DNA of 5,381 nucleotides, from positions 2,052 through 7,432 of the forward strand of contig JAENJC010000161.1 in assembly GCA_016844545.1 (NCBI GenBank), written 5' to 3'. The notes beneath the pieces were generated by a model. That model was not told the DNA's origin, did not search any database, and saw only the letters and a program-made list of their open reading frames with translations. The DNA comes from Deltaproteobacteria bacterium (GTDB lineage: Bacteria; Desulfobacterota; JAENJC01). The position numbers were made by a program, and so were the translations under genes. Below, one piece after another: positions 1-4,917 of this stretch. Numbering within the stretch: the stretch's first letter is position 1; each line of letters begins with the position of its first letter.

Positions 1-308
1 TCAAGCTTTTGGAGAATTGTTGCAGGTGACATGGAGGCGCTGAACTCATACTCTCCTGCCTGAGCTGATTTGGTGGATCCCCTTAGCCTTGCCAGGAGGA
101 GAAAGGCGTTTTTATCTTTTATCAGCCCCTTTTCGTTCAGGGTATTTGCAATCTGTCGGAAACCGGTGCCCTGTTCAAACTCTATTAGAACAGGGACAGT
201 GCTCTGCCCTGACGGCATGAACAAGTTGATATAATAATGGGTGACTACGATGGGGAAAATAATGGCAACAATGAAGGGGAGGCGCCGGGTGAGGGTTTTG
301 ATATTCAT
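1..308 (-). CDS. mltG: MltG/YceG-type endolytic murein transglycosylase, N-terminal fragment
   Basis: Seen: an open frame starts at an ATG (306-308) and runs off the left edge after 102 codons without a stop. Residues 1-9 are basic (MNIKTLTRR). A single hydrophobic segment follows at about 10-30, which predicts an inner-membrane anchor with the rest in the periplasm. The following stretch has the MltG hallmarks: a pattern like IEFEQGTGFRQIANTLNEKG (about 43-62), then a small LysM-like subdomain ending AGEYEFSASMSPATILQKL, matching the family's 'AGxYxxxxxMsxxxiL' signature. Known of the family: MltG cleaves nascent glycan strands inside the chain and so sets glycan length. The catalytic glutamate lies in the missing C-terminal part, so activity cannot be judged. 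The gene sits 12 bases after the polyprenyl synthase stop with no clear Shine-Dalgarno sequence, so it is probably translated from the same mRNA by coupling. Family assignment is strong; only the N-terminal third is visible. Confidence 0.87.
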   Translation of the reverse strand, partial: MNIKTLTRRLPFIVAIIFPIVVTHYYINLFMPSGQSTVPVLIEFEQGTGFRQIANTLNEKGLIKDKNAFLLLARLRGSTKSAQAGEYEFSASMSPATILQKL

Positions 309-320
309 AGCTGTGATTTA

Positions 321-1298
321 TTAGGTTTCCCTGTTCAGGACAAAGTCGCATAAAGACAATAGGGCCTGCCTGTGCTTTGAATCCTTGAATATTTCGAGGT
401 TCTTCTTTGCCTCTCTGATGTACCCCTCGGCCCTGCTGATAGTATATTCGATTCCGTGATATTTATTTATAAGCTCAATAACCCTCTTGAGATCTGAATC
501 TTTAATATCTATCTCATTTTCCATCAGCCCTATAACTTCTTTCCTCTCTGGACCTTCTGCTTTTTTCAGCATCTGTATCAGGGGAAGGGTCATCTTCCCT
601 TCCTGCAGGTCGGCCCCAATTGCCTTGCCAAAACCCTCGTTCTGGGATGTATAGTCGAGGGAATCATCAATGAGCTGGAACGCTATTCCCAGATTTAGCC
701 CGAAAGATGAGAGGGCCTTCTCTTCTTCTTTGGAAACATCCGCAAGGATTGCCCCGGTCTGGCATGAGGCAGAAAAAAGAACAGCGCTCTTCATGGTTAT
801 TATGTTTATATAATCCTCTTCGGTGGCTTCAATGTCATTGGCTTTTACCAACTGCAGAACCTCTCCCTCAGCCATTCTGGTAGTTGCCTTGGAGAGGAGA
901 TTGAGTATCCTGATATCGCCGTCCTCGATCATGACGGAAAACGACTTCGCATACATATAGTCGCCTATAAGGACGCTGGCCTCATTACCCCACAATGAAT
1001 TTGCTGAAGTGTTCCCTCTCCTGATCACGGCGTTATCGACAACATCATCATGGAGGAGGGTCGCGGTATGAATAAACTCCATCACGCTTGCCAATGGAAT
1101 ATGTCTGTTTCCGCTGTAACCGCATAATCCGGAGGAAAGGAGGAGAAGGACTGGTCTGAGCCTTTTTCCCCCGCTCATCAGCACATATTCTCCCACCTTG
1201 GATATAAGAGATACATCGCAACTGAGGTTTTTCTTCAGGTCGGCCTCGACAAGTACAAGATCATCTTTTATGAGGCTTACAACATTATTTATATCCAT
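321..1298 (-). CDS. ispB: long-chain trans-polyprenyl diphosphate synthase (IspB/HepT type)
   Basis: Predicted cytosolic prenyltransferase of 325 residues, the normal length for the family. It adds isopentenyl diphosphate units to an allylic primer, giving the side chain of a quinone or a related long polyprenyl diphosphate. Motifs seen: GGKRLRP (43-49), which binds IPP; the first aspartate-rich motif DDVVD (84-88) in the context TATLLHDDVVD, followed by RRG (93-95); the second aspartate-rich motif DDSLD (211-215) preceded by GIAFQLI; GK (224-225); and DLQEGKMTLP (230-239). The residue five positions before the first motif is a small alanine (A79), as in octaprenyl and heptaprenyl synthases. 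Short-chain enzymes usually have a bulky residue there, so a long product is inferred; the exact chain length cannot be read. The ATG start is supported by AGAGG at 1304-1308, five bases upstream, and by a good promoter at 1325-1353. The mltG gene follows as a likely second cistron. Confidence 0.93.
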   Translation of the reverse strand: MDINNVVSLIKDDLVLVEADLKKNLSCDVSLISKVGEYVLMSGGKRLRPVLLLLSSGLCGYSGNRHIPLASVMEFIHTATLLHDDVVDNAVIRRGNTSANSLWGNEASVLIGDYMYAKSFSVMIEDGDIRILNLLSKATTRMAEGEVLQLVKANDIEATEEDYINIITMKSAVLFSASCQTGAILADVSKEEEKALSSFGLNLGIAFQLIDDSLDYTSQNEGFGKAIGADLQEGKMTLPLIQMLKKAEGPERKEVIGLMENEIDIKDSDLKRVIELINKYHGIEYTISRAEGYIREAKKNLEIFKDSKHRQALLSLCDFVLNRET

Positions 1299-1324
1299 TC
1301 AGACCTCTATATAAAGCTAGGGTT

Positions 1325-1353
1325 AATCTACCCAAAATTCTGTCTGCCGTCAA
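1325..1353 (-). promoter_or_regulatory. predicted sigma-70-type promoter for the polyprenyl synthase gene
   Basis: On the minus strand, TTGACG (1353-1348, five of six consensus bases) is followed by a 17-base spacer and TAGATT (1330-1325, four of six). Transcription would start near 1318, leaving a leader of about 20 bases that carries the AGAGG ribosome binding site. Spacing and position fit well. It is a prediction from sequence only. Confidence 0.55.
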
Positions 1354-1386
1354 CAGCATAATTCTCTTCAAACCGAAAGGGGAAGG

Positions 1387-1415
1387 TTGACACAGGCACA
1401 ACTATTTGATAAATT
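1387..1415 (+). promoter_or_regulatory. predicted sigma-70-type promoter for the thiamine operon
   Basis: A perfect TTGACA (1387-1392) is followed by exactly 17 bases and TAAATT (1410-1415, four of six consensus bases). Transcription would start near 1421, about 85 bases before the first gene of the operon. The promoter is divergent from the one at 1325-1353. The -35 boxes lie about 34 bases apart, so one bound regulator could affect both. Confidence 0.55.
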
Positions 1416-1428
1416 TTTATAAACGCGG

Positions 1429-1463
1429 GCCGTATTCCTTCGGGTTTGCGGCTTTTTTATTTT
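1429..1463 (+). terminator. terminator-like hairpin with UUCG loop in the operon leader
   Basis: GCCGTA (1429-1434) pairs with TGCGGC (1447-1452), with one T-G wobble. Inside, after two T-T mismatches on each side, CC (1437-1438) pairs with GG (1443-1444) around a TTCG loop, the classic very stable C(UUCG)G tetraloop. The stem is followed at once by six T, an A and four T (1453-1463). This looks like an intrinsic terminator, yet it lies just after the predicted start site at about 1421 and before the first operon gene. It could be an attenuator, the end of a tiny leader RNA, or a 5' stabilising hairpin with a chance T-tract. No upstream plus-strand gene is visible that would need it. Confidence 0.5.
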
Positions 1464-1472
1464 AAAGTGTCT

Positions 1473-1498
1473 CGCGAAGACGCAACGGTCGCAGAAAA
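1473..1498 (+). repeat. short degenerate CGC-rich tandem repeat upstream of the operon
   Basis: Three imperfect units of 8 to 9 bases follow each other: CGCGAAGA (1473-1480), CGCAACGGT (1481-1489) and CGCAGAAAA (1490-1498). They resemble the CGCAAAGACGCAAAG-type dispersed intergenic repeat that I recall from several bacterial genomes. The array ends directly before the weak AGG of the first gene's ribosome binding region. It is short and degenerate, so chance cannot be ruled out. Confidence 0.35.
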
Positions 1499-1504
1499 AA
1501 GGCT

Positions 1505-2866
1505 ATGATAATTGATATAAATAGAATAAGTGCGTTGCTTCTTAATAACGAACAGCCATCTAACGCGATTGTAGAAATTATCCTCGATAAGGCATTGAAA
1601 TTGAAAGGCCTTACTCTCGAAGATGTTGCCATGTTATTAAATGTACGGGCGCCCCTGCGAGAGGCTATTTTAAAGACAGCAGGAGAGGTTAAACAGGCGG
1701 TCTTTGGCAGGAGGATAGTACTTTTTGCTCCACTTTATCTCTCAAACGAATGCGTAAACAACTGCCTTTATTGCGGATTCCGGATCGAGAACAGGGAGGC
1801 AGCGAGGAAGACCCTTTCGGTTGAAGAGGCGGTAAGAGAGGCAAAGACCCTTGAGGCAAAGGGATACAAGAGACTCCTTCTGGTTGCCGCTGAAAACCCT
1901 TCTAAATCTAATATAGACTATATTTTAAAGGTAGTAGAAGCAATTTATAGAGAGACAGACATAAGGATACTTCATCTGAATGCCGCGCCTATGCCGGTAG
2001 ATGACTTAAAGAGACTGAAAGTGGCTGGGATAGGTGTGCTTCAGGTATTCCAGGAGACATACCATCCTGAGACCTATGCGATGATGCATCCATCCGGCAG
2101 GAAGAAGGATTATAGCTACAGGCTTTCTGCAATGGACAGGGCGATTGATGCCGGTTTTGACGACCTTGGGATAGGCGCCCTCCTTGGCCTTTATGACTGG
2201 AGGTTCGAGGTTCTTGCTACTATTGCCCATGCCCGGTACCTGAAAGAAAGGTATGGAATCTGGCCCCATACCATTTCAGTTCCAAGGCTGAGGCCTGCCA
2301 GCGGCTCACTTCTTAAGGAAACGCCATACCCTGTTTCTGACGAGGAGTTTAAGCTGATAGTTGCCATATACCGCCTTGCAGTACCTACTGCAGGAGTTGT
2401 TGTCTCTACACGGGAGGGCGCAGACCTCAGGAGGGAGGTGCTTGCCGTAGGAGCATCCCAGATAAGCGCTGGCTCTAAGACGGAGCCTGGAGGATATGAA
2501 GCAGACGGTGAACATTATGAGGCCGCCCAGTTTGCTACAGATGACCACAGGACACTTGATGAGGTTATAGAGGATGTTGCTGCCCTCGGCTATATGCCAT
2601 CGCTTTGTACATCATGTTACAGGGCCGGCAGGACGGGAAGCGATTTCCACGATATGGCTTCATCAGGCAACATAAAGGATTACTGTTCCGCCAATGCAGC
2701 CTTGACCCTGAAAGAATATAGCATCGATGCTGCCGGCGATTCCAAAGAAGCCTGCGAAGAGGCTATTGAAAGGGAGCTTGGTGAGATTGCAGACGAAAAA
2801 CTCAAAGCTGGAGCTACAGAAAGACTTTTAAGGATTGAGGCGGGAGAGAGGGATATCTATTATTAG
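1505..2866 (+). CDS. hydG: HydG-type radical SAM tyrosine lyase in the thiH position
   Basis: Predicted enzyme of 453 residues that would cleave tyrosine to p-cresol and dehydroglycine. Seen: the radical SAM cluster motif CX3CX2C at C83, C87 and C90 in the context NECVNNCLYCGFR, and a C-terminal CX2CX22C at C368, C371 and C394 (LCTSCYRAGRTG ... DYC). That second motif and its spacing match the auxiliary cluster of HydG, which makes CO and cyanide for the [FeFe]-hydrogenase H-cluster. ThiH proper is shorter (377 residues in E. coli) and lacks this cluster. H255 in PHTISVPRLRP is a candidate for the histidine that holds the labile iron in HydG. Context argues for thiamine: thiS begins 23 bases downstream and thiG follows, exactly where thiH normally lies, and no hydE, hydF or hydrogenase gene is in view. 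Inferred role: supply of dehydroglycine to ThiG, possibly with a second function. The ATG at 1505 has only a weak, close AGG before it. Confidence 0.85.
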   Translation: MIIDINRISALLLNNEQPSNAIVEIILDKALKLKGLTLEDVAMLLNVRAPLREAILKTAGEVKQAVFGRRIVLFAPLYLSNECVNNCLYCGFRIENREAARKTLSVEEAVREAKTLEAKGYKRLLLVAAENPSKSNIDYILKVVEAIYRETDIRILHLNAAPMPVDDLKRLKVAGIGVLQVFQETYHPETYAMMHPSGRKKDYSYRLSAMDRAIDAGFDDLGIGALLGLYDWRFEVLATIAHARYLKERYGIWPHTISVPRLRPASGSLLKETPYPVSDEEFKLIVAIYRLAVPTAGVVVSTREGADLRREVLAVGASQISAGSKTEPGGYEADGEHYEAAQFATDDHRTLDEVIEDVAALGYMPSLCTSCYRAGRTGSDFHDMASSGNIKDYCSANAALTLKEYSIDAAGDSKEACEEAIERELGEIADEKLKAGATERLLRIEAGERDIYY

Positions 2867-2889
2867 GGCTGACGAATGCGGGCTAAAAG

Positions 2890-3090
2890 ATGAAAGTGAT
2901 GATAAACGGAGAAGTAAGGGAGGTTTCTGAAGGCCTTACTGTCCTTGCCCTCCTTGCCGAACTTGGAATTCAAAAAGAGAGGGTTGCGGTAGAACTTAAT
3001 TTAGATATAGTGCCGAAGGGAAGGTTTGGTGATACTATCTTAAATAACGGAGACAGGATCGAGATTGTAAGTTTTGTTGGGGGAGGATAA
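2890..3090 (+). CDS. thiS: sulfur carrier protein ThiS
   Basis: A 66-residue ubiquitin-like protein of normal ThiS length. It starts MKVMINGEVREV, the usual first beta strand and turn, and ends VSFVGGG, so it has the C-terminal Gly-Gly that is adenylated by ThiF and turned into a thiocarboxylate. That thiocarboxylate hands sulfur to ThiG during thiazole formation. ThiF is not in the window and must be encoded elsewhere, or be replaced by a MoeB-like enzyme. The gene lies 23 bases after the HydG-type lyase and only two bases before thiG, so it is clearly inside the operon. The start codon at 2890 has no strong Shine-Dalgarno sequence; the next in-frame ATG (2899) would cut the first strand and is less likely. 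Confidence 0.93.
   Translation: MKVMINGEVREVSEGLTVLALLAELGIQKERVAVELNLDIVPKGRFGDTILNNGDRIEIVSFVGGG
3081..3086 (+). promoter_or_regulatory. thiG ribosome binding site built from the ThiS Gly-Gly codons
   Basis: The last codons of thiS (GGG GGA GGA, then TAA) contain GGGAGG at 3081-3086, six bases before the thiG ATG at 3093. The sequence for the essential C-terminal glycines therefore also forms a strong Shine-Dalgarno site. It is the best ribosome binding site in the operon and settles the thiG start. Confidence 0.75.
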
Positions 3091-3092
3091 GA

Positions 3093-4502
3093 ATGTTAAA
3101 CGATAAATTGATAATAGCGGGACAGGAATATAGCTCGCGTCTCCTGGTAGGAACAGGGAAATACAAGGACTTTGAAGAGACTAAGAGGGCTATTGAGGCA
3201 AGTGGCGCCGAGATTGTGACGGTGGCGGTCAGGAGGGTCAATATAACAAAGAGGGATGAGCCGAACCTCCTGGACTACATAGACCCAAAAAAATACACCA
3301 TACTTCCGAATACGGCAGGATGTTACACTGCCGAGGATGCGATCCGTACATGCAGGCTCGCAAGAGAGGGAGGCGGATGGAAGATGGTGAAGCTGGAGGT
3401 CCTTGGAGATCAGAAGACCCTTTTCCCTGACATACCTGCGACCCTTGAGGCAGCAAAGGTCCTTGTAAAGGAAGGGTTCATCGTCATGGCGTACACAAGC
3501 GATGATCCTATAACCGCCAAGAGGCTTGAAGAGATGGGGTGTGCCGCTGTTATGCCACTTGGTGCGCCCATAGGAAGCGGCCTTGGGATCAGGAACCCCT
3601 ACAACATAATGATAATCCTTGAGAACGCGAAGGTCCCTATCCTGGTTGATGCAGGCGTGGGGACAGCCTCAGATGCGGCCATTGCAATGGAGTTGGGATG
3701 CGATGGTGTTCTTATGAATACTGGGATTGCAGGCGCAAAGAACCCGATACTCATGGCTTCTGCCATGAAGAAGGCTGTGGAAGCAGGGCGTGAGGCCTTC
3801 CTTGCTGGAAGGATTCCTACCCTTGGCCGTCCCCTGCTGAATGTTGTAAAAGCTGCCCTCGAAGCTGGAGTCAGGATTGTGCAGCTAAGGGAAAAAGCCC
3901 TAAGTGGCAATGATCTTTTCAATCTTGCCATGGAGCTTAGATTGCTAACGAGGAAGTACGGTGCAAGGCTGTTAATCAATGATCGAATTGATATAGCAAT
4001 TGCAGCGGAAGCTGACGGTGTGCATCTGGGGCATCAAAGCATCGCGGCTCAGGATGCAAGGCGGGCCTTTGAATCTTCATCCCTCATCCCTCATCCCTCT
4101 TCCTTTCTTATCGGTGTTTCCACCCACTCTCTTGAAGAAGCTCTACAGGCCCAATCTGACGGAGCAGACTTCATAACCTTCGGCCCTGTATATTTTACTC
4201 CTTCCAAAGCCGCTTATGGCCAGCCTGTAGGAACTGATAAACTGAAGGAAGCGGCAGAAGTGGTCAATATCCCCATATATGCTCTCGGCGGTATAAGGAG
4301 AGAGAATATTGAAGATGTTTTAAGGGTCGGGTGTTACGGGGTAGCCATGATATCTGCTATCATGTCTGCTGATGATGTGAAAAAAGAGAGTGAGGATATA
4401 TTCAAGGTACATCCACTGTCCTGGCTGCCGGCATCTACAAAGCTACGTCGTCGGTTGAAATGGCTTCAGCAGCGTTATTCGTCGGTATTTTTCTTGATAT
4501 AG
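3093..4502 (+). CDS. thiGE: ThiG-ThiE fusion: thiazole synthase / thiamine-phosphate synthase
   Basis: One 469-residue ORF holds two enzymes. Residues 1-242 are ThiG: MVKLEVLGD gives the DXP Schiff-base lysine K100 and E102, VDAGVG gives D186, and the domain ends in the helix before AGRIP. From 243 (TLGRPLL) it is ThiE, which joins the thiazole and pyrimidine phosphates: QLREK (264-268), LLINDR (N296, D297), GVSTHS (341-346), GPVYFTPSK (364-372), ALGG (397-400), VAMISAI (417-423). The usual ThiG tail (KKxYASASSP type) and the first ThiE strand (LYLITDR type) are both missing at the junction. S316 stands where B. subtilis ThiE has a magnesium-binding aspartate; I recall similar changes in related ThiE proteins. 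Residues 329-337 come from a 7-bp tandem repeat. The last 30 or so residues, after EDIFK, read across the next gene in another frame and look non-native. The start is set by a strong ribosome binding site at 3081. Confidence 0.88.
   Translation: MLNDKLIIAGQEYSSRLLVGTGKYKDFEETKRAIEASGAEIVTVAVRRVNITKRDEPNLLDYIDPKKYTILPNTAGCYTAEDAIRTCRLAREGGGWKMVKLEVLGDQKTLFPDIPATLEAAKVLVKEGFIVMAYTSDDPITAKRLEEMGCAAVMPLGAPIGSGLGIRNPYNIMIILENAKVPILVDAGVGTASDAAIAMELGCDGVLMNTGIAGAKNPILMASAMKKAVEAGREAFLAGRIPTLGRPLLNVVKAALEAGVRIVQLREKALSGNDLFNLAMELRLLTRKYGARLLINDRIDIAIAAEADGVHLGHQSIAAQDARRAFESSSLIPHPSSFLIGVSTHSLEEALQAQSDGADFITFGPVYFTPSKAAYGQPVGTDKLKEAAEVVNIPIYALGGIRRENIEDVLRVGCYGVAMISAIMSADDVKKESEDIFKVHPLSWLPASTKLRRRLKWLQQRYSSVFFLI
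4077..4103 (+). repeat. 7-bp tandem repeat (TCATCCC)3 inside the ThiE coding part
   Basis: Three perfect copies of TCATCCC (4077-4083, 4084-4090, 4091-4097) are followed by a degenerate copy TCTTCC (4098-4103). In frame this gives SSLIPHPSS (residues 329-337 of the fusion), placed in a loop just before LIGVSTHS, where ThiE homologues usually have a short turn. The unit is not a multiple of three, so gain or loss of one copy would shift the frame. Confidence 0.8.
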
Positions 4503-4840
4503 ACCATATAATAGACTTCTTTCTCTTTTCAGGGGAGCGTTTTTCCATAAGCGGCTTTACATCCTGGTGCTATGAAGGGCGGTGGGAGAGATTGATACTT
4601 ATCTTCCACTCATATGAACTGTATGCGCTCTTTGGTCTGCTGGTCTATTATAACCCCCATCCGGTCTTATTGAGTATCTTCTGGAGTGTCGGGCTTCACC
4701 TTCTCCTTGACCAGATCGGAAACAGATACCTTATCAAGGCCTTTATCATATCTCCCTGGTTCTACTTCTTTACCTTCAGGGCATGGGGAGGTTTTTACAA
4801 GGACTGGATGACGACGCCGAGGAAGCTTAGGGGCCGTTAA
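4460..4840 (+). CDS. small membrane protein with DxDH and HxxxD motifs (YdjM/DUF457-like), start uncertain
   Basis: From the first ATG the product is 126 residues, rich in hydrophobic stretches (about 2-23, 54-64, 68-84 and 92-106), so an inner-membrane protein. Conserved-looking polar residues sit in or beside them: DIDHIID (13-19), FHSYEL (49-54) and LHLLLDQIGN (79-88). The DxDH plus HS plus HxxxD pattern recalls membrane-bound metal-dependent hydrolase-like families (YdjM/DUF457), but the activity is unknown. The ATG at 4460 has no ribosome binding site and would cut into the first membrane segment. The same frame is open back to 4394 and encodes plausible N-terminal sequence (GYIQGTSTVLAAGIYKATSS). 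No ATG, GTG or TTG lies there, only ATT (4400, with GAGG at 4392-4395) or CTG (4421). The true start may be one of these, or was lost by an indel. It overlaps the thiGE end by at least 43 bases. No direct link to thiamine is apparent. Confidence 0.7.
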   Translation: MASAALFVGIFLDIDHIIDFFLFSGERFSISGFTSWCYEGRWERLILIFHSYELYALFGLLVYYNPHPVLLSIFWSVGLHLLLDQIGNRYLIKAFIISPWFYFFTFRAWGGFYKDWMTTPRKLRGR

Positions 4841-4881
4841 GGAGTAACCAGTGTTTTTCTGGTGAAACCGTTACGGCCCCT
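4829..4881. repeat. inverted repeat around the membrane gene stop codon
   Basis: AGGGGCCGT (4829-4837) and ACGGCCCCT (4873-4881) are perfect 9-base inverted repeats. Between them a smaller hairpin can form, ACCAG (4847-4851) with CTGGT (4859-4863) around a seven-base loop. The structure spans the stop codon at 4838 and the convergent spacer, so it may help end transcription from one or both sides. No T-tract follows the large stem on either strand, so it is not a standard intrinsic terminator. Confidence 0.5.
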
Positions 4882-4896
4882 TATGCCGTTACGGCC
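4868..4896. repeat. direct repeat of a palindromic 11-mer in the convergent spacer
   Basis: CCGTTACGGCC occurs at 4868-4878 and again at 4886-4896, an 18-base period. Each copy contains CCGT-T-ACGG, an odd-length palindrome. A partial third copy (GCCGTTA) overlaps the membrane gene stop at 4833-4839. It could be a protein-binding site, a small dispersed repeat, or part of a terminator structure. Confidence 0.55.
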
Positions 4897-4917
4897 AGGT
4901 TAATTTTGAACGACGGC

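Noticed and set aside
1299..1504. TPP (THI-box) riboswitch upstream of the thiamine operon
   Set aside because: It was expected from the gene content, but neither the conserved CTGAGA element nor the second conserved pyrophosphate-binding block is present on the plus strand.
2006..2269. Minus-strand open frame of 87 codons
   Set aside because: It lies wholly inside the HydG-type lyase, whose motifs are clear; the antisense product has no recognisable features.
2306..2548. Minus-strand open frame of 80 codons
   Set aside because: It is antisense to the same lyase gene and shows no domain, ribosome binding site or family resemblance.
3035..3241. Minus-strand open frame of 68 codons
   Set aside because: It is antisense to the thiS end and thiG start, both well supported.
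3238..3456. Minus-strand open frame of 72 codons
   Set aside because: It is a shadow of the ThiG coding region; composition is typical of an antisense reading.
3599..3979. Minus-strand open frame of 126 codons
   Set aside because: It is antisense to the ThiG-ThiE junction. It was considered as a possible reason for the odd fusion, but it has no family resemblance.
4379..4393. Programmed -1 frameshift at the A-run linking thiE to the membrane protein frame
   Set aside because: A -1 shift at the A-run (4380-4385) would run straight into the TGA at 4391-4393, so it cannot join the two frames.
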